The notes below the pieces were generated by a model. It worked only from the letters and a program-made list of their open reading frames with translations, was not told where the DNA came from and searched no databases. DNA of 64,000 nucleotides, from contig NZ_JACHEF010000006.1 of the NCBI RefSeq assembly GCF_014207355.1, positions 310,001 through 374,000 of the forward strand, given 5' to 3'. Numbering within the stretch: position 1 is the first letter of the stretch; the number at the start of each line of letters is the position of its first letter. A program made the position numbers and the translations under genes. Below, one piece after another: positions 54,773-63,887 of the stretch. Source of the DNA: Mesorhizobium sangaii. Lineage in GTDB: Bacteria > Pseudomonadota > Alphaproteobacteria > Rhizobiales > Rhizobiaceae.

Positions 54773-55720
54773 TTGCAGAAACGCCGTCTTGGTCGCACTG
54801 ATCTTTCCATCGCCCCACTGGTTCTGGGCGGCAATGTCTTCGGCTGGACCGCCGACGAGAAAACTTCGTTCGATCTGCTCGACCGCTTCGTCGGGGCCGG
54901 TCTCAATGCCGTCGACACGGCGGACGCCTATTCGCGCTGGGTGCCCGGCCACAAGGGCGGCGAATCGGAAACCATCATCGGCAAGTGGATGAAGGACCGC
55001 GGCAATCGCGATCACGTCGTGGTGGTCACCAAGGTTGGTTCGGATATGGGACAAGGCCACAAGGACCTGTCCGCCGCCTATATCGAAAAGGCCGTCGACG
55101 CGTCGCTGAAGCGGTTGCAGACCGACGTCATCGACCTCTACCTGTCGCACTGGCCGGATCCGACCACGCCCTATGAGGAAACCCTCGGCGCCTACGAGAA
55201 GCTGCTCGCCAAGGGCAAGATCCGCTATGCCGGCTGTTCGAACCTCGACGCCGGCCAGTTGCGCGCGGCACTCGATGTGGCGAGCCTGCGCAGCCTGCCG
55301 CGCTACGAGGTGCTGCAGCCGGAATACAATCTCTACGACCGCTCATCCTTCGACGGGCCGTTGCGCGATCTGTGCGTGGCCGAGGATATCGGCGTCATCA
55401 CCTATTTCAGCCTGGCCAAGGGCTTCCTCAGCGGCAAATACCGCAGCGAGGCCGATCTCGGCCAAAGCCCGCGTGGCGGCGGGGCGAAAGACTACCTCAA
55501 CGCGCGCGGCACGCGCATCCTCGCGGCGCTCGATGCGGTGTCGGCCAGACATTCGGCCAAGCAGGCGGAGGTGGCGCTTGCCTGGGTTATCGCACGGCCA
55601 GGTGTTACGGCGCCGATCGCCAGCGCCACCCGGTCTGAGCAGATGGACAGCCTGATCAAGGCGGCGTCGCTGAAATTGACCGCCGACGACATGGCCGAGC
55701 TCGACAAAGCGAGCGGCTGA
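54773..55720 (+). CDS. Aldo/keto reductase
   Basis: A 315-residue NADPH-dependent (beta/alpha)8-barrel oxidoreductase. Catalytic tetrad candidates: D48 and Y53 (AVDTADAYSRW), the lysine in VVVVTKVGSD, and the histidine in LYLSHWPDP. The start is TTG, giving MQKRRLGRTDLSIAPL, the usual family beginning; CGGAGA precedes it. Substrate unknown. Confidence 0.9.
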   Translation: MQKRRLGRTDLSIAPLVLGGNVFGWTADEKTSFDLLDRFVGAGLNAVDTADAYSRWVPGHKGGESETIIGKWMKDRGNRDHVVVVTKVGSDMGQGHKDLSAAYIEKAVDASLKRLQTDVIDLYLSHWPDPTTPYEETLGAYEKLLAKGKIRYAGCSNLDAGQLRAALDVASLRSLPRYEVLQPEYNLYDRSSFDGPLRDLCVAEDIGVITYFSLAKGFLSGKYRSEADLGQSPRGGGAKDYLNARGTRILAALDAVSARHSAKQAEVALAWVIARPGVTAPIASATRSEQMDSLIKAASLKLTADDMAELDKASG

Positions 55721-55811
55721 AGCTTCTGGCGGCCGCTGCTCGCACGAACGTCCAAGACCAACCTCCTGTCTTGCCATACCGTCCTTCGCACGAGGCAAGG
55801 CAGAGGGTGAG

Positions 55812-56435
55812 ATGGCCGAATTCGCTTCACAGCCGGATCTTTGGCGCCAGCTGTTCGCTCTGGTGCTTGCCGCCACTGTCGTCATGGGCAGCCCGGGGCC
55901 GGCAACGATAAGCGTCACCGCCGTCGGTGCTGCCTTCGGCCTGCGCCACTCCGTGCGCTATACCTGCGGGATCGTGCTGGGCACGGTCGCCGTGCTGCTG
56001 GTCGTGGCCACCGGGGTCATGGCGGTGCTCACGTCGATGCCGAAGCTGGCGCCGCTGCTGGCTTTCGCGTCCGGCGCCTACATCCTCTATCTCGCATTCA
56101 AGATTGCCACGGCTCCGCCATTAGCGGCGCGCACGGCCGAGGCTTCGCGCCCAACATGGCTGGCCGGGTTCCTGCTGGCTGTCGTCAACCCAAAAGCCTA
56201 TGTGGCGATCGCCGCCGTGTTCGCCGGCGCTTCGTCGAGCCAAAGCGCCGGCGATATCGGCATGTGGCTCAAGCTGACTGTTCTGGCGCTGATGATCGTT
56301 GCCATCCACGCTTTGTGGCTCGTTGCGGGCGCGGCGTTCGCCCGCTTCCTGCGCAGGCCTGCGGCCTCGCGGATCATCAATCTGGTCTTTGCCGCAACGC
56401 TGGTGTTGACCACCGCGCTGGCCGTGTTCGGCTGA
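55812..56435 (+). CDS. LysE-family translocator
   Basis: A 207-residue inner-membrane protein with six hydrophobic helices and the LysE/RhtB signature GSPGPATISVTAVGAAFGLRH near the start (shown in part) and ILYLAFKIATAPP. Exports amino acids or related compounds; substrate unknown. AGAGGG lies ahead of the ATG. Confidence 0.88.
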   Translation: MAEFASQPDLWRQLFALVLAATVVMGSPGPATISVTAVGAAFGLRHSVRYTCGIVLGTVAVLLVVATGVMAVLTSMPKLAPLLAFASGAYILYLAFKIATAPPLAARTAEASRPTWLAGFLLAVVNPKAYVAIAAVFAGASSSQSAGDIGMWLKLTVLALMIVAIHALWLVAGAAFARFLRRPAASRIINLVFAATLVLTTALAVFG

Positions 56436-56453
56436 GTGTTGACTCAGGAGCCT

Positions 56454-57242
56454 TCAGGCTTTCGCGCCGAGTTCCCGCAACCGCTTCACCGCGGTCGACG
56501 GCATGGCCGGCGGGTTGGGCGCGCGGGATGCCTCGATGAGAAGCTGGTCACAGGCAGCCTCCGTCTCACCGATCAGCCGGGCCATGAATTCGTCCTTGCC
56601 CAAGCCGGGCGGGATCGGCGGCAGGAAACGCGCCTTGATCGTGCCGGGGTAGCGCAGGAATTTGCGCCGCGGCCAATAGAGACCCGCGACATGGGCGACC
56701 GGCACCACCGGAACGCCAAGCTGCGAATAGATTTCGACGATGCCGTATTTGTAGGCCGGTTCGTCACCCGGCGCGCGGCGCGTCCCTTCGGGATAGATGA
56801 TCAGCTGGCGTGGGTTGCGCGCCATTTCCTGCCTGGTGGCGGCGACCACCGCCTTCAACGCTTTCGAGCGGCTGCCGCGGTCGACTGGGATCATGCGCAT
56901 CTTCATGATGTACCAGCCGAAGAACGGGATCCAGGTCAATTCGCGCTTGAGGATGTAGAGCGGATCCTGGAGGAACGGGAAGAAAGCGATCGCGTCCCAG
57001 AACGATTGATGCTTGGGCGCCAGGATGAAGGAACCCTCGGGCAGGTTTTCCAGGCCGGTGATGTCGCTCTTGGTCCCGGCAATCTTGTCATAGAGCCACA
57101 TACATGTGCGTGACCAGAATTTCGGCACGAACCAGGCGCGGTGGCGGGGAGACAGGAAATAATAGGGGGTCCAGAGGATCATCTGGACGATCAGATTGAC
57201 GTAGAAGACGAAATTGAACGCCAGCGATCGGACATAGAGCAT
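56454..57242 (-). CDS. plsC: 1-acyl-sn-glycerol-3-phosphate acyltransferase
   Basis: A 262-residue membrane-bound acyltransferase with the HX4D catalytic motif in APKHQSFWDAIAF and the phosphate-binding IYPEGTRRAPG. A hydrophobic N-terminal helix anchors it. It adds the second acyl chain to make phosphatidic acid for phospholipids. No good ribosome site precedes the ATG at 57242. Divergence: next gene upstream is the LysR regulator on the same strand. Confidence 0.9.
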   Translation of the reverse strand: MLYVRSLAFNFVFYVNLIVQMILWTPYYFLSPRHRAWFVPKFWSRTCMWLYDKIAGTKSDITGLENLPEGSFILAPKHQSFWDAIAFFPFLQDPLYILKRELTWIPFFGWYIMKMRMIPVDRGSRSKALKAVVAATRQEMARNPRQLIIYPEGTRRAPGDEPAYKYGIVEIYSQLGVPVVPVAHVAGLYWPRRKFLRYPGTIKARFLPPIPPGLGKDEFMARLIGETEAACDQLLIEASRAPNPPAMPSTAVKRLRELGAKA

Positions 57243-57356
57243 GGAGGGAGGCCCGGTGAGAGGTGTGCGTTGGTTACACCAAGCGCGGCGAAAAAGGAAA
57301 TGGCCGCAACCAGCTCTGACCGGCGAAGAAGAATGATCGTCGATCGGTCCGTTCGG

Positions 57357-58259
57357 CTAGGTCAATCGCGCCAGCCGCTCCTTCAGACGTGGGGCAGCGA
57401 AATCGAGAAAGGCCCGCAGTTTGACCGGCAGCAGGCCGTGGCCGGCATGCACCAGGCTTACCGGCCATGGTTCAGGCTCGAACTCCTGCAGCAGGATGCG
57501 CAGCGCGCCTGACCGCAGCGCGGCTTCGATCTGGTAGGAAAGCACCTTTGTCACCCCGATGCCGGCAATCGCGGCATCGATGGCCGCCTCGGCCGTGTTG
57601 ACCTGAAGCCGCGAGCGGACCTGAACCGGGACTTCCGTCCTGCCCTGGGCGAAGCTCCAGGTGGCGGCGGAAGCAAGTCCCTCGAAGGTGATGCAACTGT
57701 GTGTTTCCAGATCCTGCGGGATCATCGGCGTGCCATGCTCGGCCAGGTAGGCCGGGCTCGCACAAGCGACGCGGCGGATCGAGCCGACAGCAATGGCGAC
57801 CAGGCTCGAATCGGGCAATTGGCCGATGCGAATGGCGAGATCGAAATGGTCCTCGACCAGCTGGGTTATGCGATCTGCCAGCGTCAGGCGGATGTTCACG
57901 TCGGGATAGGCCGCGAGAAAGCCGGTGACGACCGGCAGCACGTGCAGGCGGCCCAAGACGACCGGCGCGGTGATGGCCAGTTCGCCGGTCGGAGCGCTGT
58001 ATTCGCCGGCCGCCGTGCGTTCGGCCTCACCGACGTCGTCGAGGATGCGGCGGCAGGCGGCAAGATAAGCCTGGCCGGCATCGGTCGGCGTCAGCCGGCG
58101 CGTCGAGCGGTTCAACAGGCGTGTGTTCAGATGTCGTTCGAGATCGGAAACCTTGCGGCTGACCGTCGCCAGCGGAATGCCGAAACGGCGGGCCGCGGCG
58201 GAAAGGCTGCCGGCCTCCACCGCGGCGACAAAGAGCGACATGGCTTCGAGACGATCCAT
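57357..58259 (-). CDS. LysR-family transcriptional regulator
   Basis: A 300-residue regulator with an N-terminal winged helix (LFVAAVEAGSLSAAARRFGI, then LATVSRKVSDLERHLNTRLL) and a substrate-binding domain of the CrgA-like subgroup. It faces a DUF1348 gene across 122 bases, the classic LysR divergent layout, so it probably controls that gene and perhaps the flavin-binding gene after it. A palindrome overlaps its own ribosome-binding area. Confidence 0.9.
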   Translation of the reverse strand: MDRLEAMSLFVAAVEAGSLSAAARRFGIPLATVSRKVSDLERHLNTRLLNRSTRRLTPTDAGQAYLAACRRILDDVGEAERTAAGEYSAPTGELAITAPVVLGRLHVLPVVTGFLAAYPDVNIRLTLADRITQLVEDHFDLAIRIGQLPDSSLVAIAVGSIRRVACASPAYLAEHGTPMIPQDLETHSCITFEGLASAATWSFAQGRTEVPVQVRSRLQVNTAEAAIDAAIAGIGVTKVLSYQIEAALRSGALRILLQEFEPEPWPVSLVHAGHGLLPVKLRAFLDFAAPRLKERLARLT

Positions 58260-58264
58260 AGCTT

Positions 58265-58281
58265 CTTCCAGAAAATGGAAG
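58265..58281. promoter_or_regulatory. Palindrome upstream of the LysR gene
   Basis: CTTCCA, five bases, TGGAAG, six bases before the LysR start codon and about 100 bases before the divergent DUF1348 gene. It contains a T-N11-A arrangement expected of LysR sites. Binding here would block the regulator's own translation region or promoter. Confidence 0.45.
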
Positions 58282-58381
58282 CACGGATTGCGAATATGTC
58301 ATCTGCATTTGAAGGATGGAAGGCTTTATATCACGGTTGTTGGCCTGCCTGCAGCATGGCCTGGATAAACGAGGAGCTACC

Positions 58382-58852
58382 ATGTCTGAGAGCCGGCCGC
58401 CGTTGCCACCATTCACAGCCGAGACTGCCGTGCAGAAGGCGCGCATGGCCGAGGATGCCTGGAATTCACGCGATCCGGCCCGGGTGGCGCTTGCCTACAC
58501 AATCAATAGCCGCTGGCGCAACCGCGCCGAATTCCTGCAAGGCCGCGATGCCATCGAGGCTTTCCTGGCGCGCAAATGGAGCCGCGAACTCGACTACCGG
58601 CTGATCAAGGAGGTCTGGGCCTTCCACGGCAACCGCATCGCCGTGCGCTTCGCCTATGAATGGCATGACGACAGCGGCTCGTGGTTCCGCAGCTATGGCA
58701 ACGAGAACTGGGAATTCGACGAACACGGGCTGATGCGCCTGCGCATCGCCAGCATCAACGACCTGCCGATCGGCGCGGCCGATCGCAAGTATCACTGGCC
58801 GCTCGGCCGGCGCCCGGACGACCACCCGTCATTGTCGGAGCTTGGGCTATAG
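58382..58852 (+). CDS. DUF1348 (NTF2-like) protein
   Basis: A 156-residue cytoplasmic protein of the DUF1348 family: [35 protein letters not shown] in part, [21 protein letters not shown]. The SnoaL/NTF2-like fold binds small molecules; family function unknown. GAGGAG precedes the ATG. Probably regulated by the divergent LysR protein and cotranscribed with the next gene, 24 bases downstream. Confidence 0.88.
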   Translation: MSESRPPLPPFTAETAVQKARMAEDAWNSRDPARVALAYTINSRWRNRAEFLQGRDAIEAFLARKWSRELDYRLIKEVWAFHGNRIAVRFAYEWHDDSGSWFRSYGNENWEFDEHGLMRLRIASINDLPIGAADRKYHWPLGRRPDDHPSLSELGL

Positions 58853-58876
58853 GATCGTCCGGGCAAGGAGGCTTTC

Positions 58877-59527
58877 ATGAATGCGCATGCTTTCACCAGC
58901 GACGTCGCCTTCACGCCGACCGTCAAGGCGATCCAGGCCCGCAAGGGCTCACGCCAGTCCTATGCCCGCGTCGAGGAGCGTGGCGGCTGGCAGGCTGATA
59001 TCACGCCCGACCTTGCCGCCTTCATCGAGATGCAGACCAGCGTCTTCCTGTCGACGGCCAATCGCGATGGCCAGCCCTACATCCAGCATCGCGGCGGACC
59101 GGCAGGGTTTCTCAAGGTGCTGGATCAACACACGATCGGCTTTGCGGATTTCTCCGGCAACAGGCAATTCATCACGCAGGGCAACCTGACCGACAATCCG
59201 CAGGCCTTCCTGTTCCTGATCGATTATGCCCACCGGCAGCGCATCAAGATCTGGGGCACGGCCCGCGTCGTCGAGAACGATGCCGAGCTGATGGCGAGGC
59301 TGATGCCGCAGGACTACAAGGCGCGCCCCGAGCAGGTCATCCTGTTCACGGTTTCGGCCTGGGACTCCAATTGCCCGCAACATATCCCGCAGCGGTTCGA
59401 GGCGGCTGACGTGGCAGCGGCGCTTGGCGAACGGGACAAGCGTATCGAGCGCCTCGAACAGGAGATCGCACGCCTCAAGGGGATTTCAGGCGCTGCAGCC
59501 GGGGCAGGTGCTACAGCCGGGGAATGA
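58877..59527 (+). CDS. Pyridoxamine 5'-phosphate oxidase-family flavin-binding protein
   Basis: A 216-residue split-barrel flavoprotein: FIEMQTSVFLSTANRDGQPYIQHRGGP (in part), then TIGFADFSGNRQF and DYAHRQRIKIWGTARVV. The group binds FMN or F420-like cofactors; it is not the PdxH enzyme itself. The C-terminus ends in an Ala/Gly tail after a short coiled coil. Strong AAGGAGG site. Confidence 0.87.
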   Translation: MNAHAFTSDVAFTPTVKAIQARKGSRQSYARVEERGGWQADITPDLAAFIEMQTSVFLSTANRDGQPYIQHRGGPAGFLKVLDQHTIGFADFSGNRQFITQGNLTDNPQAFLFLIDYAHRQRIKIWGTARVVENDAELMARLMPQDYKARPEQVILFTVSAWDSNCPQHIPQRFEAADVAAALGERDKRIERLEQEIARLKGISGAAAGAGATAGE

Positions 59528-59530
59528 GGT

Positions 59531-60256
59531 TCAGCCGCCGGCCGCGGTCTCGGCCAGCGCGATGCCGTCCGGCGTCGGCTTCATCGGCACGATGCCGCGC
59601 GCCAGCGCCAGCAGGTATTTGTTGTATTCGGTGAACAGCACGCGCAATGCGCGCGGCTTGGTCAGCCAGCTGCCATTGTCGAGGTTGGTGTTGACCACCG
59701 GATACGGTTCGAGCTTGGCGCCATGCAGCAGCCGGCCCATTTCCAGCAGGCTGCGCGGCATATGATAGTTGTTGGTAACCAGGATCACCGTGCCGTAGGC
59801 ATGGCTCTCCACCCATTTGGCGCTCTCCTCGGCATTGCCGATCGTGTCCAGCGCGGCGCGGTCGATGTCGACGCAGCAGGAGAACAAGCGCTTGTCGCCA
59901 CCGATCGCAGCTTGCAGCTGGCGGCGGCTGGCGGAAGGATGCACGCCGCTGATCAACAGCCGCTCGCCCTTGCCGGACGCCAGCAGGTCCATCGCGGCGT
60001 CAAGGCGGGACTGGCCGCCGGTCAAAACGATGATTGCGTCGGCCTTGGCCGGATTGGCGGGTGTCGTCAGGTGGCTGACCTTGTTGGCGAACCAGCCAAA
60101 GCCGCCGGCAAACAGAGTAGCGAGGATGAGCAGGGAAAGTGCGGACACGCGCAGAGCAGCTTTTAAGCGGCTGAGCTTGCCGTGGTCGCGCGAATGGGCA
60201 ACCACCACTGGCATCTGCCCAGCCGTCCCGGTCGTTTGCCGCGCGTCCATCGCCAT
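59531..60256 (-). CDS. YdcF-family (DUF218) membrane protein
   Basis: A 241-residue protein: a membrane helix at about 38-60 (VSALSLLILATLFAGGFGWF), then a DUF218 domain with DAIIVLTGGQSRLDAAMDLL (in part), LLISGVHPS and TVILVTNNYHMPRSLLEM. It may act on envelope glycans, as proposed for SanA/ElyC relatives. Start at ATG 60256, with GGGG eight bases before; a TTG five codons earlier is possible. Convergent with the flavoprotein gene, three bases apart. Confidence 0.86.
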   Translation of the reverse strand: MAMDARQTTGTAGQMPVVVAHSRDHGKLSRLKAALRVSALSLLILATLFAGGFGWFANKVSHLTTPANPAKADAIIVLTGGQSRLDAAMDLLASGKGERLLISGVHPSASRRQLQAAIGGDKRLFSCCVDIDRAALDTIGNAEESAKWVESHAYGTVILVTNNYHMPRSLLEMGRLLHGAKLEPYPVVNTNLDNGSWLTKPRALRVLFTEYNKYLLALARGIVPMKPTPDGIALAETAAGG

Positions 60257-60389
60257 ATGGTTAATCCCCAAATGTGGCTTTGGGTAGTAGAAAGACGCAC
60301 TTTGCGTTACGCCAATTCTCCATCCGTGATCATCCTGTTTCTATCGATGTCATTGTCCCGAACTGGTCCCTGCTTCCAAGCGACGTGAA

Positions 60390-61385
60390 TTAGCCGGCAT
60401 CCGGCTGGCGAACCTCGATGTCGCTGAGATAGGCAACGACGGTGGCGTGCGAGGTTGCCGCCGTCAGTGCGCCGATCACGAGCACCATGAGAAAGACGCC
60501 GAGATAGCCTGCCGACCCGATTGCGAAATTGCCGAACAGCGCGGTCGCCTGGTCGGCCTGCGGCGTCGCCATGTTGCGCGACGACCACCATGAAAAGACG
60601 ATGAACACGAGCACAGCCGCGGCTCCGCCGGCGGCGGCACCCTTCATGCCGGTAACCAGGAAATGCCGGCGGAATTCACGCGCGATGAAGCTCGCCTCGG
60701 CGCCGACGAAATGCAGCACCTCGATGATGTGGCCATTGCCTGCCATGGCGCCGCGCGTTGCGAACACCACGGTCAGCACGGTCGCCGACAGCATCAGCGC
60801 CAGCACGGCGATACCGATGGTCACAGTGGTGCGGGCCATGGCCACCAGCCGGTCGACCCAGGTGCGGTGATCGTCGAGCGATGCGCTTGGCAATTTCGGC
60901 GTGATCGCGGCGCGCATGGCGGCGAAATCAGGCGGGCTGCTCTCGTCGATGGTGACGATGATCAGGCGTGGCACCGGCAGTTCATCGATGTTGAGGCCGG
61001 AGCCCAGCCACGGCTCCAAGAGCCTCGCGGTCGCGTCGCGATCGATGATCCGGGTCGCCTTGACGCCAGGAAACTCGCTGGCCATCTGCGAGGCCTGGGC
61101 AAGGGCGGCCTCCATGTCGAGGCCGTCGACAGGCTTGATCTGGATCGTCGCCTCGCGCGAAATCTGGTTCTCCCAGACCGAGGCGGTGTCACGCACCAGC
61201 GTCACCGCGCCGAAGGTCAGGCAGGACAGGAAGGTCATGATGGCGATGACCAGCACCAGCGCCCGGCCGGCGATGTTCTGCGCCGGCACGATCGGCGCCA
61301 TCCTGCGCTGGGCACGCGGCCTTGCCTCGGCCGCCTCGGCGCCCTGCTCCTGGTGTTCAAGATGTTCGGCGGACAGTTCAGTCAT
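60390..61385 (-). CDS. ftsX: Cell-division ABC transporter permease FtsX
   Basis: A 331-residue membrane protein with one N-terminal helix, a periplasmic loop domain, then three C-terminal helices, the FtsX topology. Downstream of FtsE and overlapping its end by eight bases. FtsEX regulates peptidoglycan hydrolysis at the division site; here the alphaproteobacterial form also has an extended, acidic N-terminus (about 45 residues). Confidence 0.9.
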   Translation of the reverse strand: MTELSAEHLEHQEQGAEAAEARPRAQRRMAPIVPAQNIAGRALVLVIAIMTFLSCLTFGAVTLVRDTASVWENQISREATIQIKPVDGLDMEAALAQASQMASEFPGVKATRIIDRDATARLLEPWLGSGLNIDELPVPRLIIVTIDESSPPDFAAMRAAITPKLPSASLDDHRTWVDRLVAMARTTVTIGIAVLALMLSATVLTVVFATRGAMAGNGHIIEVLHFVGAEASFIAREFRRHFLVTGMKGAAAGGAAAVLVFIVFSWWSSRNMATPQADQATALFGNFAIGSAGYLGVFLMVLVIGALTAATSHATVVAYLSDIEVRQPDAG

Positions 61386-62037
61386 AGATGTCCAGCCTTC
61401 CGCCGGCCAGGATCATGCGGCGCGCGTCGACCTGTTCCATCAGGCCAAGGTCGTGGGTCGCGATCACCACGGCGGTGCCGAGACGGTTGAGTTCGATGAA
61501 CAGCCGCAGCAGCCGTCGCGCCAGCGGCGGATCGACATTGCCGGTCGGCTCGTCGGCCAGCAGGATCTCCGGCTGCTCGATCAGCGCACGGGCGATCGCG
61601 GCGCGCTGTTTCTCGCCGCCGGACAGGACCGGCGGCAGCACATGCATGCGCTCGCCCAGCCCGACCCATTTCAACAGCTCGGTGACATCGGTGCGGTAGC
61701 TCGCCTCCTCGCGTCCACGCACGCGCAGCGGCAACGCCACGTTCTCATAGGTGGTCATATGGTCGAGCAAGCGAAAGTCCTGGAACACCACGCCGATGCG
61801 GCGCCTCAGATGCGGCAGTTCGGCGCGCGAGATGCGCGAGCGGTCCTTGCCGAAAATGGTGATCAGCCCGCGCGTCGGCTTCAACGACATGAACAGCAGG
61901 CGCAGCAACGTCGTCTTGCCGGCGCCCGAAGGCCCGCTCAGGAATTGGAAGGAGCGCTCCGGAATGTGCAGGGAGATGTCACGGAGGATTTCCGGACCCA
62001 TGCCATAGCGGAGGCCGACATTTTCGAAGCGAATCAA
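61378..62037 (-). CDS. ftsE: Cell-division ATP-binding protein FtsE
   Basis: A 219-residue ABC ATPase: Walker A GPSGAGKTT, Q-loop VFQDFRLLDHM, signature LSGGEKQRAAIARAL, Walker B ILLADEPTGNVD. Starts MIRFENVGLRYGMGPEIL, as in FtsE. First gene of ftsE-ftsX. Divergent from the DUF3426-like gene. Confidence 0.94.
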   Translation of the reverse strand: MIRFENVGLRYGMGPEILRDISLHIPERSFQFLSGPSGAGKTTLLRLLFMSLKPTRGLITIFGKDRSRISRAELPHLRRRIGVVFQDFRLLDHMTTYENVALPLRVRGREEASYRTDVTELLKWVGLGERMHVLPPVLSGGEKQRAAIARALIEQPEILLADEPTGNVDPPLARRLLRLFIELNRLGTAVVIATHDLGLMEQVDARRMILAGGRLDIYD

Positions 62038-62229
62038 TTTCGGCGACCTGAAATTCGCGGCGGCAGCGAGCCAGCCTGTTCTGGGTAATGACCATCGGCC
62101 GGCATGGTTAACCGGCGGTTAATTGTTGGGCTTTTTCGGCTCTTCACGAGGGCTCCGGTGGGGAAGCGTTAACCATTTGTGTTTACGCAAAAGAAACGAA
62201 AAGCGAACACCTGCTGCAATGCTGGGGCC

Positions 62230-62874
62230 ATGATGGCTGACGATAGAACCGCGCGCCCGGTTTCCGGCGAAATCATGACCGATCCGGCGGCAATTGCCGC
62301 AACGGACCGGTTCATGCGCGCTCCAGCGTCCGACATCGTCGATGCCGACTATGTGGTGATGCCGCGCCTTGTCCCTGCCGCAGAAAGCGTTTCGCCGCTG
62401 CCGCGTGCGATTGTCACCCCGCCCATCGAGGGCATGGACATGCTGCGCAAGCCCGAGGCTCCAGCGGAGCGGCCACCGGCTTCACGCGGCGGGCCGATCT
62501 TCTGGATCGCCGGCATCGGCGCCGCACTGGCAGCCTTCTGGGTCTCCGGAGGGCATGCGCTGGTGCGCCAGGCGCCGTTCCTGTTCAGCGCGCAGGCGTC
62601 GGCGCTGAGCATTTCTGGGGTCACGTCACGCGTCGACACCTCCGGGCCGAATCCGGTGCTGTTCGTCGATGGCGAGGCCGGCAATGACGGAGCGAAACCG
62701 GCACCGCTGCCGCCGCTCGAAATCCGGGTGACCGGCAATGACGGGCGCACGACCCGCTATACGTTGGGGACATCCGGTCGGGCGCTGGCGTCAGGCGAAA
62801 GATTCGGCTTTGCCAGCCGGCTCGACGTGCCTAAGAACGGCGTAAGAACCGTTTTGGTCACTTTCGCCCAATAG
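62230..62874 (+). CDS. Single-span protein with DUF3426-like C-terminus
   Basis: A 214-residue protein: Pro/Ala-rich cytoplasmic region (about 1-85), one membrane helix (IFWIAGIGAALAAFWVSGG), then a small periplasmic domain with LEIRVTGNDGRTTRYTLG and LDVPKNGVRTVLVTFAQ, like DUF3426. Genes at this place in related genomes often begin with a zinc-ribbon; no CxxC pair is present here. Start could be either of two adjacent ATGs (62230 or 62233). Function unknown. It lies 23 bases before hpt. Confidence 0.72.
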   Translation: MMADDRTARPVSGEIMTDPAAIAATDRFMRAPASDIVDADYVVMPRLVPAAESVSPLPRAIVTPPIEGMDMLRKPEAPAERPPASRGGPIFWIAGIGAALAAFWVSGGHALVRQAPFLFSAQASALSISGVTSRVDTSGPNPVLFVDGEAGNDGAKPAPLPPLEIRVTGNDGRTTRYTLGTSGRALASGERFGFASRLDVPKNGVRTVLVTFAQ

Positions 62875-62897
62875 GCGATCACCGGGGAAGGCCACCA

Positions 62898-63440
62898 ATG
62901 CCAATCGTACGCGGCAAGGACATCGAGGTCCTGTTTTCGGCATCAGCGATCGCACGGCGCAATCTAGAGCTCGCCAAGGAGATCGCCGGCCACGACTACC
63001 ATGATCTGCTGGTGATTTCGGTGCTGAAGGGCTCGTTCATCTTCGCCGCCGACCTGATCCGCGCCATGCATGATGTCGGCCTGTCGCCGGAGGTCGAATT
63101 CATCTTCATTTCCAGTTATGGCGCCGGCACGACCAGCGGCGAGGTGAGGGTGCTGCGCGACATCGACAATGAGGTGGCCGGCCGCGACGTGCTGTTGATC
63201 GACGACATTCTCGAATCGGGCAAGACGCTGAGCTTCACCCGCGACCTGATGTTGTCGCGTGGGGCCAAAAGCTGCGCCATCGCCGTGCTGCTTGACAAGC
63301 GCATGCGCCGCCAGACATCACTCAACGCCGACTATGTCGGCTTCGACTGTCCCGACTATTTCGTCGTCGGCTACGGCATGGACGTGGCGCATGCCTTTCG
63401 CGAATTGCCGTTTGTCGGTGTCGTCAAGGGCGACGTGTAA
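62898..63440 (+). CDS. hpt: Hypoxanthine phosphoribosyltransferase
   Basis: A 180-residue type I phosphoribosyltransferase with the PRPP-binding motif DVLLIDDILESGKTL and the base-binding region KSCAIAVLLDKRMRRQTSLNAD (in part). It salvages hypoxanthine and guanine to IMP and GMP in the cytoplasm. The start MPIVRGKDIEVLF is standard; GGGGAAGG precedes the ATG. Confidence 0.93.
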   Translation: MPIVRGKDIEVLFSASAIARRNLELAKEIAGHDYHDLLVISVLKGSFIFAADLIRAMHDVGLSPEVEFIFISSYGAGTTSGEVRVLRDIDNEVAGRDVLLIDDILESGKTLSFTRDLMLSRGAKSCAIAVLLDKRMRRQTSLNADYVGFDCPDYFVVGYGMDVAHAFRELPFVGVVKGDV

Positions 63441-63515
63441 GCGACGTCCAAAAAGGCTTGTTGGCCTCCGGCGCCTTCAGAAAAAGTCAACTTTTCGCAG
63501 CCAAATATGCCTGCC

Positions 63516-63887
63516 ATGGCAAAGCTTCTGATCGTCGAGGACGATGAGTCCGTTCGCACCCTGGCCGCCCGCGCGCTTGAACGCGCCGGACACATAATCG
63601 ATATCGCCGCGGACGGCGCGCAAGGCCTTTCGCTGATCCGAGCCGCAAATGGTGGCTATGATCTCGTCGTCTCCGACATCCGCATGCCGGAGATGGACGG
63701 CATCGAGATGGCGATTGCGGCGGCAGCCCTCTTCCCGTCGATGAAGATCATGCTGATGACCGGCTATGCCGACCAGCGCGAGCGCGCCGAGGAGCTGAAC
63801 GGCGTTATCCTCGATGTCGTGCAGAAGCCCTTTACACTCGCCGAAATCCGCTCCCGCGTTGAACGGGCGCTGATCTGCTTCGCCTGA
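63516..63887 (+). CDS. Single-domain response regulator (CpdR-like)
   Basis: A 123-residue receiver domain without output region: LLIVEDDESVR acidic pocket, phosphoacceptor aspartate in VVSDIRMPEMDGIE, then LMTGYADQ and the lysine in VVQKPFTL. Resembles CpdR/DivK-type single-domain regulators that act by protein contact; CpdR controls ClpXP proteolysis in the cell cycle, but identity is not proven. A start three codons earlier is possible. Confidence 0.85.
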   Translation: MAKLLIVEDDESVRTLAARALERAGHIIDIAADGAQGLSLIRAANGGYDLVVSDIRMPEMDGIEMAIAAAALFPSMKIMLMTGYADQRERAEELNGVILDVVQKPFTLAEIRSRVERALICFA

